Position numbers and translations under genes: made by a program. DNA of 59,157 bases from an uncultured Victivallales bacterium (lineage in GTDB: Bacteria > Verrucomicrobiota > Lentisphaeria > Victivallales > UBA1829): positions 1 through 59,157 of the forward strand of contig CALXRI010000017.1 of assembly GCA_944390795.1 (NCBI GenBank). Reading direction: 5' to 3'. This document shows positions 23,502-31,005 of this stretch, in pieces. The notes under the pieces are model-generated. The model saw nothing but the letters and a program-made list of their open reading frames with translations. It ran no database searches and was not told where the DNA came from. Each line of letters starts with the position of its first letter. Positions within the stretch are counted from its first letter, which is position 1.

Positions 23502-24170
23502 TTATTTCACAAGGTCGATGACGTCCACCCAGACGACATCCGGGTCTTCGGAGAGGAATCGGATGTTCTCCTCGGTCTGCGCCCAGAGCTGCCTGTCGTC
23601 CATCATCTCGTAGCTGTGGCCCCAGAAATAAAAGACGCCGCTGGAGTTTTTCGCCTTTTCGAAGATCTTCCGGAAATCGGGATTCAGAAAGTGGCAGGAG
23701 GAGTCGAGCGCCATCGTGTCCTTGCAGGGAACGACGCAGTCGGTATTGCCCGTCGTCCTTCCGTAGGCGAAGCCGGCCTCATGCATTCTGCGCCTGGTTT
23801 CCGGTGTATGGCGTCCGCAGGGCCAGGCGAAGCCGCGGCATTCGCGCTGGAAACGGTCCTCCAGATATTTGCGTGCGTCGAGGGCATCCGCCATGAATTC
23901 ATCGTCGGGAACCTGCCCGGCATTCTTGTGAAGCATTCCATGAGAAGCGACCTGAAACCCCTCGTAGACATCGGTCAGTTCATCGAGGGAAAGCTTTCCG
24001 GTAAAGTAAACATCCTTGAACTTGTGCCCCCGGTCGGTGATGCGCCGGGATTTTTCATGCAGTCCCGGATTGAGATTGAAGGTTGCTTTCGCATTGTATT
24101 TGCGAAGGAGTTCGGTCAGGCGGACGTCATTCAGGACGCCGTCGTCCCAGCATTGTGCCACTTTCACCAT
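23502..24170 (-). CDS. Polysaccharide deacetylase (NodB-fold) family protein
   Basis: Compact NodB-fold protein of 222 residues. Metal and catalytic motifs: VAQCWDDGV near the N-terminus (catalytic Asp plus metal Asp), VASHGMLHKN (metal His pair), GFAWPCGRHTP and a late FYFWGHSYEM. Without a signal peptide it should be cytoplasmic, acting on small imported acetylated sugars or on intermediates. AAGGAG precedes the ATG. It has its own promoter and strong terminator, so it forms a single-gene unit. The substrate is unknown. Confidence 0.85.
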   Translation of the reverse strand: MVKVAQCWDDGVLNDVRLTELLRKYNAKATFNLNPGLHEKSRRITDRGHKFKDVYFTGKLSLDELTDVYEGFQVASHGMLHKNAGQVPDDEFMADALDARKYLEDRFQRECRGFAWPCGRHTPETRRRMHEAGFAYGRTTGNTDCVVPCKDTMALDSSCHFLNPDFRKIFEKAKNSSGVFYFWGHSYEMMDDRQLWAQTEENIRFLSEDPDVVWVDVIDLVK

Positions 24171-24207
24171 TTTTCAAATGCTCCTTGTTGAATGAATGGA
24201 CTGTATT

Positions 24208-24235
24208 ACAATATCTCTGTTTTCCGGAAACGCAA
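24208..24235 (-). promoter_or_regulatory. Promoter of the second deacetylase
   Basis: Minus-strand TTGCGT, 16 bases, TATTGT, about 38 bp upstream of the start at 24170. Confidence 0.45.
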
Positions 24236-24261
24236 CGGGAGAAAAAGCGATTCCGGCGGAT

Positions 24262-25251
24262 TTACTGATTCAATGTTTCTTCGATCCGTGCAAGTTCCTC
24301 CGCGCTGAAGACGAGATTTTCTCCCGTTTTCGCCAGTTCGGCGATCTGCTCCGGACGGCTGGCCCCGATCAGGACGGAGGTGACGCCGTTCAATCGGAGA
24401 ATCCAGGCGAGCGCCATCTGGGCGAGGCTCTGCCCGCGTTCTTTTGCGATCTCATTGAGTGACGCGATCTTCGCCACCAGTTCCGGCGTGATGCTTGATT
24501 CTTTGAGAAAATGGTTACGCGTCGCCCGCGATCCCGCGGGAATGCCGTGCAGATACTTGTCCGTCAGGAGTCCCTGTGCGAGCGGCGAGAAGACAATCGA
24601 TCCGACACCGGCTCCCGCAAGCCAGGAGAACATGCCCGTTTCCTCATGCTGACGGTTCAGCATGTTGAAGCGGATCTGATGGATCAGGCAGGGCACCCGC
24701 ATCTCCCGGAGCATCGCGACGGCGCGCTGCGCCCGTTCCAGCGGGTAATTGGAAATTCCCGCGTAAAGCGCCCTGCCGGAACGGACGATGTCCGCCAGCG
24801 CGGTCATGGATTCCTCCAGCGGCGTTTTCTCGTCGGGACGGTGGTGATAGAAGATGTCCACGTAGTCCACGCCGAGGCGTTTCAGGCTCTGATCGCAGCT
24901 TGCGATCAGATTCTTGCGCGATCCCCACTCTCCGTAGGGGCCGGGCCACATGAGGTATCCCGCCTTGGTCGAGAGGATGATTTCGTCGCGGTGGCGGTGA
25001 AGGCCGTTTTTCAGGATGCGCCCGAAATTGGTTTCGGCGGAACCCGGTTCGGGGCCGTAGTTGTTCGCCAGGTCGAAATGGGTGATTCCGAGATCAAATG
25101 CGGTATACGCCATTTTCTGCGCGTTGCCGAAATCGTCGATGCTTCCGAAGTTGTGCCAGAGTCCGAGCGAGATGAGGGGAAGGTCGATGCCGCTGCTGCC
25201 GCATCTGCGGTATGTCATTGCGCTGTAACGGTTTTCTTTCGCCTGATACAT
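24262..25251 (-). CDS. Aldo/keto reductase (YghZ / glyceraldehyde 3-phosphate reductase-like)
   Basis: NADPH-dependent aldo/keto reductase, 329 residues. The catalytic tetrad is visible: Asp and Tyr in THFDLANNYG, Lys in LSTKAGYLMW and His in DIFYHHRPD. The MWPGPYGEWGSRK insertion is typical of the YghZ/AKR14 branch, which reduces L-glyceraldehyde 3-phosphate and methylglyoxal. AAAGGA lies seven bases before ATG 25251; the longer frame to 25395 runs into the promoter and was rejected. It is divergent from trxB. Confidence 0.9.
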   Translation of the reverse strand: MYQAKENRYSAMTYRRCGSSGIDLPLISLGLWHNFGSIDDFGNAQKMAYTAFDLGITHFDLANNYGPEPGSAETNFGRILKNGLHRHRDEIILSTKAGYLMWPGPYGEWGSRKNLIASCDQSLKRLGVDYVDIFYHHRPDEKTPLEESMTALADIVRSGRALYAGISNYPLERAQRAVAMLREMRVPCLIHQIRFNMLNRQHEETGMFSWLAGAGVGSIVFSPLAQGLLTDKYLHGIPAGSRATRNHFLKESSITPELVAKIASLNEIAKERGQSLAQMALAWILRLNGVTSVLIGASRPEQIAELAKTGENLVFSAEELARIEETLNQ

Positions 25252-25284
25252 GACGGAAATCCTTTCGTGTTGCAGATTTCCTGT

Positions 25285-25313
25285 AATGTATGGGCGGGGG
25301 GCGGGCTTTTCAA
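25285..25313 (-). promoter_or_regulatory. Aldo/keto reductase promoter
   Basis: Minus-strand TTGAAA, 17 bases, TACATT, about 34 bp upstream of the start at 25251. Confidence 0.45.
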
Positions 25314-25369
25314 GTCCCGTGCGGAGCATTGCGGAGATTTCCGGGAAAAAAGTTTTTTCGCGAAAACCC

Positions 25370-25398
25370 TTGCCGGAATGGGAATGGCGTGGCATATT
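25370..25398 (+). promoter_or_regulatory. trxB promoter
   Basis: TTGCCG, 17 bases, CATATT. The transcript would start near 25405, supporting the start codon at 25443. Confidence 0.5.
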
Positions 25399-25442
25399 AC
25401 CGTGTCAGGAGGAAGAATCAACCAGAAACGAGGGGGAACCCG

Positions 25443-26363
25443 ATGAAACAAGATCTGATTATTGTCGGAGGCGGCGCCGCGGGGCTGACCGCCGCAATTT
25501 ACGCGTCAAGAGCAAGCCTGCATCCGGTCGTTCTGGCCGGTCCGCTTCCCGGCGGGCTGCTGACACAGACCACCGACGTGGAAAACTTTCCCGGTTTTCC
25601 CGACGCCGTCAACGGCTACGAACTGATGTTCAAATTCCAGCAGCAGGCCGAGAAATTCGGTGCGAAAATCGTGAACGAGACCGTCCAGAGCGTGAAGCTT
25701 GCCGACGGCGGTCCGCAGGAACTGACGCTCGGAAGCGGAGAGATTGCCGAATGCCGGGCATTGATTATCGCAACCGGCGCCGCGCCGCGCTGGCTCGGAA
25801 TTCCTTCGGAGGAGAAATTCCTCAACAAGGGCGTTTCCGCGTGCGCGACCTGCGACGGAGCGTTCTACCGCAATGTTCCCGTGGCTGTTGTCGGCGGCGG
25901 CGACAGCGCGATGGAGGAGGCGACTTTCCTGACCCGTTTCGCCAGCGAGGTGCATCTGATCCACCGCCGCGACGCATTCCGCGCCTCCAGAATCATGGTC
26001 GAACGCGTCAAGTCCAATCCGAAGATTCATATCCACTGGAATTCGACCGTCGTTGAAATTTTCGGAGAATCGGAGATGGACGGTCTGGAGATCCGGAATG
26101 TCGTCACCGGCGAACAGACGCGGATTCCATGCAAAGGATACTTCGCCGCGCTCGGACATATCCCGAACACGGGACTGTTCAAAGGGCAGCTTGCCATGAA
26201 CGAGGCGGGCTACATCGAGCTCGAGGGCGCGAGTTCCCGCACCAGTGTGAACGGCGTCTTCTGCGCGGGAGACTGCGCCGACCACGTCTACCGTCAGGCG
26301 ATTACCGCCGCCGGGATGGGCGCGCGTGCCGCGATTGACGCGGAACGCTGGCTGGTCGGATAA
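25443..26363 (+). CDS. trxB: Thioredoxin-disulfide reductase
   Basis: FAD-dependent reductase that keeps thioredoxin reduced with NADPH, 306 residues. Seen in order: FAD-binding GGGAAGLTAAIYASRA, TTDVENFPGF, the redox-active CATC (Cys134, Cys137), the NADPH-binding GGGDSAMEEATFL with HRRD, and the closing FAD motif GVFCAGDCAD, then the conserved YRQAITAAGMG. The CATC motif and domain order are typical of low-molecular-weight TrxR. It is a single-gene unit with promoter and terminator. Ferredoxin-dependent relatives exist, but the HRRD motif favours NADPH. Confidence 0.95.
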   Translation: MKQDLIIVGGGAAGLTAAIYASRASLHPVVLAGPLPGGLLTQTTDVENFPGFPDAVNGYELMFKFQQQAEKFGAKIVNETVQSVKLADGGPQELTLGSGEIAECRALIIATGAAPRWLGIPSEEKFLNKGVSACATCDGAFYRNVPVAVVGGGDSAMEEATFLTRFASEVHLIHRRDAFRASRIMVERVKSNPKIHIHWNSTVVEIFGESEMDGLEIRNVVTGEQTRIPCKGYFAALGHIPNTGLFKGQLAMNEAGYIELEGASSRTSVNGVFCAGDCADHVYRQAITAAGMGARAAIDAERWLVG

Positions 26364-26399
26364 GTTCCTCCGACTGCGCAGGACCGTCCGCATCGGCTT

Positions 26400-26443
26400 C
26401 GGGAATGCGGGAGGCATGAAGTCTTCCCCGTTCCCGTTTTTTT
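26400..26443 (+). terminator. trxB terminator
   Basis: Stem CGGGAA/TTCCCG (26400-26405 with 26431-26436) with an inner CGGG/CCCG pairing, followed directly by seven T. It ends the trxB transcript 37 bp after the stop codon. Confidence 0.8.
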
Positions 26444-26540
26444 CCGTTCCGCAATCCGGCTTCCGGAATTTTTTTCCCGCCTTCCGATTCCGATTTTCAT
26501 TCCCGGCGGAATTTTTTCCTCGGAAAATGCAGTTTTTCTC

Positions 26541-26568
26541 TTGACAATCAGCGGAAACGTGTTAAAAT
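26541..26568 (+). promoter_or_regulatory. Promoter of the TetR-controlled operon
   Basis: TTGACA (26541-26546), 16 bases, TAAAAT (26563-26568). The predicted start of transcription falls inside the inverted repeat at 26566-26591. This and the next two elements fill most of the gap between trxB and the operon. Confidence 0.7.
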
Positions 26569-26591
26569 AAAACCAAATGGTTGGTTTTATT
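26566..26591. promoter_or_regulatory. Palindromic operator candidate
   Basis: Perfect inverted repeat of two 11-bp arms, AATAAAACCAA and TTGGTTTTATT, around the four bases ATGG. It covers the end of the -10 element and the expected transcript start, where a bound repressor would block initiation. Size and symmetry fit TetR-family operators, and a TetR gene lies in the operon, so autoregulation is likely (inference). Confidence 0.7.
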
Positions 26592-26608
26592 GAGAATCAG
26601 GTTCATCT

Positions 26609-26631
26609 CGCGATGCTCTGCATGCATCGCG
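26609..26631 (+). other. Leader hairpin in the TetR-operon transcript
   Basis: Perfect 8-bp stem CGCGATGC/GCATCGCG around a seven-base loop, inside the untranslated leader and 54 bp before the first gene. There is no T-run after it, so it is not a simple attenuator; it may stabilise the messenger or bind a protein. Confidence 0.4.
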
Positions 26632-26685
26632 GCAATTCATTGACTGCTAAATCATGCCGCCCCTCGGGACGGAAGGAGGAGAAGG

Positions 26686-27720
26686 ATGGAAAATCCGGAA
26701 CGGATCGGAAGTGTGGAGGAACTGGAAAATCTTCTGTCGAGACCGACGGAAGGCCTGATTGAAATGATGAAGCGGATCGACGGGGATGTCATGATTCTCG
26801 GGATCGCGGGAAAGATGGGCGTTACGATGGGGCGTCAGGCGCTGAATGCGGTCCGGGCCGCCGGCGTATCGAAAAAAGTGATCGGCGTTTCCCGTTTTTC
26901 GAAGCAGGAGGAGCGCGAAAAACTCGAATCGTGGGGAATCGAGACGATAGCCTGCGACCTTCTGGACCGGGAATCCGTCGAAAAGCTGCCGCAGGTGAAG
27001 AACATTGTGTTTCTCGCCGGGCGCAAGTTCGGAACCGGCGGGAGCGAGGCGCAGACCTGGGCCATGAACATTCTTGCTCCGTCGTATGTCGGAGCGCATT
27101 TCCGGGACAGCCGGATTGTCGCCTTTTCCACCGGATGCGTGTATCCGCTGGTCGGGATCGCCACATGCGGCTGCACGGAGGAGGTCGTTCCGGAGCCCGT
27201 GGGCGAATATTCGCAGTCCTGCCTCGGGCGGGAGCGCATTTTCCAGTACTGTTCGCAGAAATACGGGACGAAGGTTCTGCTGTTCCGTTTGAATTATGCG
27301 ATTGATCTGCGCTACGGCGTGCTGCACGACATCGCGCGGAGCGTCTGGGAGGAGCGGCCCGTGGACAATACGGTCGGTTATTTCAATGTGATCTGGCAGG
27401 GCGATGCCAACTCCAATGCGCTGCGCGCGCTGGAGCTCTGCGATTCTCCGGCGGCTGTTCTGAACGTGACCGGACCTGAGATCGCCTCGGTCGAACAGAC
27501 CGCGCTGCAGTTCGGGCGTCTGTTCGGGAAGAGCGTCGCCTTCAAGGGCGTGCCGGGAAGCGCCTGCTATCTCAACAATTCCGCGCGGATGTGCCGGACG
27601 TTCGGCTATCCGAACGTTTCGCTTGAGAGAATGATCCGCTGGCAGGCGGACTGGATCCGTTCCGGCGGCATCTCCATCGGAAAACCCACTCATTTTGAAG
27701 TCAACAACGGGAAATTCTGA
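26686..27720 (+). CDS. NAD-dependent epimerase/dehydratase-like (extended SDR) protein
   Basis: Rossmann-fold protein of 344 residues. The nucleotide-binding loop is GIAGKMGVTMG (about 39-49). The segment FSTGCVYP matches the Ser/Thr active-site strand of extended short-chain dehydrogenases. The next motif is degenerate: YSQSCLGRE keeps the Tyr but has no Lys four positions later, so normal SDR catalysis may be altered. A strong AAGGAGG precedes the start. It is the first gene of an operon with a DapA-like lyase, a TetR regulator and L-serine dehydratase. Substrate unknown; a keto- or amino-acid-linked sugar pathway is a guess. Confidence 0.75.
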   Translation: MENPERIGSVEELENLLSRPTEGLIEMMKRIDGDVMILGIAGKMGVTMGRQALNAVRAAGVSKKVIGVSRFSKQEEREKLESWGIETIACDLLDRESVEKLPQVKNIVFLAGRKFGTGGSEAQTWAMNILAPSYVGAHFRDSRIVAFSTGCVYPLVGIATCGCTEEVVPEPVGEYSQSCLGRERIFQYCSQKYGTKVLLFRLNYAIDLRYGVLHDIARSVWEERPVDNTVGYFNVIWQGDANSNALRALELCDSPAAVLNVTGPEIASVEQTALQFGRLFGKSVAFKGVPGSACYLNNSARMCRTFGYPNVSLERMIRWQADWIRSGGISIGKPTHFEVNNGKF

Positions 27721-27721
27721 G

Positions 27722-28783
27722 ATGAAGACCATTGCGGATATTGACAGTTCGGTTCTGACGGCGGTGCGCCGCGGAACAGTCATCCCGGCGCAGCCTCTGG
27801 CTCTGGATGCCGAGCGGCATTTCGCCCCCCGTTACCAGCGCGCGCTCTGCCGTTATTACATTGATGCGGGGGCGGGGGGAATCGCCGTCGGCGTGCACTC
27901 GACGCAGTTTGCGATCCGGAACAGGGAAATCGGGCTCTTTGAACCTGTTCTGCGCGAGACTTCGCGTTTCATTGACGAATGGTGCGCGCGCACCGGGCGT
28001 TCCATCCTGAAGGTCGCGGGCATCTGCGGACGGACGGAACAGGCGCTTTACGAGGCGGATTTCGCCGTCGGGAGCGGATACGACGCGGGACTTCTCAGTC
28101 TGAGCGCCTTTGCCGGAGATTCGGTCGAGGCGATGCTGGCGCACTGCCGCGCGGTCGCCGGGCATCTTCCCGTGATCGGCTTCTATCTCCAGCCGAGCGT
28201 CGGCGGACGCATTCTTCCCTATGAGTTCTGGAAGGAGTTTGCGCAGATCGACAATGTGCTGGCGATCAAGATGGCGCCGTTCAACCGCTACTGCACGCTG
28301 GACGTGGTCCGCGCGGTCGCCGAATCGGGACGCGACATCACGCTCTATACCGGGAATGACGACAACATCGTGATCGACCTCCTGACCGGATACGACTTCG
28401 GCGGGAGGAAGATGCGCATCCGGGGCGGTCTGCTCGGCCACTGGTGCTGCTGGACGAAAAAGGCGGTGGAACTTCTGGAGGAAATTCACAATGTCACGGA
28501 ACATTCTGCGGACATTCCCGCCGAACTTCTGACGCGCAATGTCCAGATCACCGACTGCAATGCGGCGTTTTTCGACCCGCAGCACGGCTTTGCCGGATGC
28601 ATTCCGGGGATCCATGAAGTGCTTCACCGCCAGGGACTGCTCCCCGGCATCTGGTGTCTGGACCCCGCCGAAACGCTTTCGGAAGGGCAGGCTGCGGAGA
28701 TCACACGCGTGCATGACGCGTATCCGCATCTGCATGACGACGCTTTTGTCAGGGAAAACCTTGAAAAATGGCTGAATGACTGA
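27722..28783 (+). CDS. DapA/NAL-superfamily aldolase-like protein
   Basis: Class I aldolase barrel related to dihydrodipicolinate synthase and N-acetylneuraminate lyase, 353 residues (somewhat longer than the usual 290-300). The Schiff-base lysine is probably Lys183 in VLAIKMAPFN, and GFYLQPSVGG is the strand that normally carries the catalytic Tyr. Such enzymes typically make or cleave pyruvate adducts, which would fit the serine dehydratase (a pyruvate producer) in the same operon. It starts one base after the epimerase-like gene ends; the ribosome site is weak, suggesting coupled translation. True DapA function is unlikely because of the divergence. Confidence 0.8.
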   Translation: MKTIADIDSSVLTAVRRGTVIPAQPLALDAERHFAPRYQRALCRYYIDAGAGGIAVGVHSTQFAIRNREIGLFEPVLRETSRFIDEWCARTGRSILKVAGICGRTEQALYEADFAVGSGYDAGLLSLSAFAGDSVEAMLAHCRAVAGHLPVIGFYLQPSVGGRILPYEFWKEFAQIDNVLAIKMAPFNRYCTLDVVRAVAESGRDITLYTGNDDNIVIDLLTGYDFGGRKMRIRGGLLGHWCCWTKKAVELLEEIHNVTEHSADIPAELLTRNVQITDCNAAFFDPQHGFAGCIPGIHEVLHRQGLLPGIWCLDPAETLSEGQAAEITRVHDAYPHLHDDAFVRENLEKWLND

Positions 28784-28821
28784 TATCTTATTTTCCGTTA
28801 TTGCGGAAAGGATGTTTGTTT

Positions 28822-29415
28822 ATGCAGCGGAGAGCCATGGAAACCAAACGCCGGATCCTGGAGGCCGCCGTTGCGGTTTTCGCCAGGAAAGGCATGAACG
28901 GCGCCACGGTCGATGAAATTGCGGCGGAAGGCGGCGTCAACAAACAGCGCCTTTATGCCTACTACGGTTCGAAAACGGGACTGTTCGAGGCCGCGCTGCT
29001 GCATGTCTTCCGCCAGGTGGAGCTTTTTTCGCGCGCCACGGTCCGGCAGGCGGAGGAGCATCCGGAACTGCTGACGGAAATTCTGCTGCGGGGATTCCTC
29101 GGCGTACATGCCGCGCATCCCTCTTTCTGGCGCCTTCTCTCCTGGGCGAACCTGGAGGGCGCGTCATGCGTGAAGGCGCTGGATCAGGCGCGCAAAACCG
29201 AAAACGAGGCGCTGCGCGTGATCTTCGACCGGGCGATCCGGGATGGCGTTCTGAAGGAGGTCCGGTTCGAAACCTATCTCTTCACGCTGCTTGCCGTCTC
29301 CTATTTTTACTATTCCAACCGCATGACGCTTTCCCATACGCTCGACGTGAATCTCACCGGAGCCGAGTGGGAAAGCCGTCTCTGCGACGATTTGAACGGA
29401 GTGTTCCGGTCATGA
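28822..29415 (+). CDS. TetR/AcrR-family transcriptional regulator
   Basis: Regulator of 197 residues. The N-terminal TetR helix-turn-helix (about residues 8-55) reads RRILEAAVAVFARKGMNGATVDEIAAEGGVNKQRLYAYYGSK. The C-terminal ligand domain is helical and unassigned. AAAGGA lies nine bases before ATG 28822; a TTG at 28801 is in frame but overlaps that site. It is the third gene of its operon, overlaps sdaA by four bases, and probably binds the palindrome at 26566-26591. The inducer is unknown, perhaps the substrate of the operon enzymes. Confidence 0.9.
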   Translation: MQRRAMETKRRILEAAVAVFARKGMNGATVDEIAAEGGVNKQRLYAYYGSKTGLFEAALLHVFRQVELFSRATVRQAEEHPELLTEILLRGFLGVHAAHPSFWRLLSWANLEGASCVKALDQARKTENEALRVIFDRAIRDGVLKEVRFETYLFTLLAVSYFYYSNRMTLSHTLDVNLTGAEWESRLCDDLNGVFRS

Positions 29416-30779
29416 ACTGCATTGCCACCAGTCTGTTTGACATCTTTAAAATCGGTCCCGGGCCGTCGAGCTCGCATACGATCGGACCGATGCGCGCCGG
29501 CGCGGATTTCCTGAAAAGGCTTGCGTCGCTTCCCGCCGGACAACTCTCCGCCGCGCACCATATCGAAGTCGAACTTTTCGGCTCGCTCGCCCTGACCGGA
29601 AAGGGGCACGGCACCGATCGCGCCGTTGCCGCCGGGCTGCTGGGGGATCGTCCGGAATGCTGTGATACAGAACGGCTTGCGTCGCTTCTTTCCGATCCGG
29701 AAAAAGTCTATAGGGCTTCCTTCGGTCCGCATGATGCGATATTTACGAAACAGTCGATCCGCTTTCATTCGGGAAAGCATGATTTCCCCTACAGCAACAC
29801 GCTTGCCTTGCGCCTTTTCTCCGAAACGGACGAACTGCTTGCCGAGGAAATTTATTATTCCGTCGGCGGCGGTTTCCTGCTGCGGGAAGGCGAGACGGTT
29901 CCGGAGGGAAACCCGGTGCCGTACCGCTACCGGAATTTCGAGTCGTTCCGGCGTCTGACGGAAAAATACGCAATGACACCGGCGGAGATCATTCTGGAAA
30001 ACGAGGCGGCCCTTTCGGGACTTTCGGGGGAGGAGATCCGCGCGCGTCTCTCCACGGTTATTGAGGCGATGTGCGATTCCGTGCGGCGGGGCCTTGATGC
30101 TTCGGGCGTGCTGCCCGGCCCGATCCGGCTGTCCCGCCGCGCGGCGGAAGTTTACCGCAGGGCGATGTCGCCGGATACGGATGACACGCGCTTTCTGCTG
30201 CTTCTGGACGCCTTCGCGCTTGCCGCCGCGGAGGAGAACGCCGCCGGGCATCTGGTTGTGACCGCGCCGACTTCCGGTTCCGCCGGTCTGCTGCCGGGCA
30301 TCGTGTATTTCCTGCGCGGGATCCGGGGCGTCCGCATGGAAAAACTGGTCGACGGCATGCTGATTGCGGGATTGATCGCGATGATCGCCCGGCGCAATGC
30401 AAGCATTTCCGGCGCGGAGGTCGGCTGTCAGGGCGAGATCGGCGTTGCCGCCGCAATGAGTGCGGGATTTCTTGCCGCCGTTCACGGATATTCCCTTGAC
30501 GTGATCGGATGCGCGGCCGAAATTGCCCTCGAACATCATCTCGGCTTGAGCTGCGATCCCGTGGACGGCTATGTGCAGATTCCCTGCATCGAACGCAACG
30601 CGGTCGGCGCCGTGACGGCCTGGAACGCTTATATGATCGCGTCCGTGAGCAATCCGGACAAGCAGAAGGTCGGATTCGACGAGGTGCTCGAAGCGATGCT
30701 TCAGACCGGACGCAGCATGTCCCCCGCCTTCAAGGAGACCGCGCTCGGCGGACTTGCGGTCTGCACCCTCTGCGGCTGA
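29412..30779 (+). CDS. sdaA: L-serine ammonia-lyase (iron-sulfur dependent, single-chain)
   Basis: Converts L-serine to pyruvate and ammonia with an oxygen-sensitive 4Fe-4S cluster. The 455 residues comprise a beta domain opening with SLFDIFKIGPGPSSSHTIGPM and an alpha domain with APTSGSAGLLPG. Likely cluster cysteines are Cys339 (EVGCQGEIG), Cys381 (LSCDPVDG) and a C-terminal Cys451 or Cys454 (CTLCG tail, which acts as an inhibitory fourth ligand in the family). Translation is coupled to the TetR gene (ATGA). Its place in a TetR-controlled operon with aldolase- and epimerase-like proteins suggests a dedicated catabolic route rather than housekeeping. Confidence 0.93.
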   Translation: MNCIATSLFDIFKIGPGPSSSHTIGPMRAGADFLKRLASLPAGQLSAAHHIEVELFGSLALTGKGHGTDRAVAAGLLGDRPECCDTERLASLLSDPEKVYRASFGPHDAIFTKQSIRFHSGKHDFPYSNTLALRLFSETDELLAEEIYYSVGGGFLLREGETVPEGNPVPYRYRNFESFRRLTEKYAMTPAEIILENEAALSGLSGEEIRARLSTVIEAMCDSVRRGLDASGVLPGPIRLSRRAAEVYRRAMSPDTDDTRFLLLLDAFALAAAEENAAGHLVVTAPTSGSAGLLPGIVYFLRGIRGVRMEKLVDGMLIAGLIAMIARRNASISGAEVGCQGEIGVAAAMSAGFLAAVHGYSLDVIGCAAEIALEHHLGLSCDPVDGYVQIPCIERNAVGAVTAWNAYMIASVSNPDKQKVGFDEVLEAMLQTGRSMSPAFKETALGGLAVCTLCG

Positions 30780-30950
30780 CCGTTCGGAATCGGAAAAGGG
30801 AATGATCCTTTCCGCGGATGCGGCGCACAGCGAGCGGGGATTCCGTCTGCGGCGACCGCCTTGCGCAGCCGGACCGCGCAGGACTCACAAGCACGAAACA
30901 ATTTCCGCGATGCGGAACATCGCACTGTCAACCTGTTTTTTTAAAATGAA

Positions 30951-30990
30951 AAATGCGGGAAGGGAAATACTTTTCCGCTTCCCGCGCCGC
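30951..30990 (-). terminator. Aconitase terminator
   Basis: 8-bp stem GCGGGAAG/CTTCCCGC (30955-30962 with 30978-30985), with further GGAAA/TTTCC pairing inside, followed on the minus strand by ATTTTTCATTTT. It lies 20 bp after the aconitase stop and may also stop transcripts coming from sdaA. Confidence 0.7.
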
Positions 30991-31005
30991 CTGTTTTTCC
31001 GGGCG

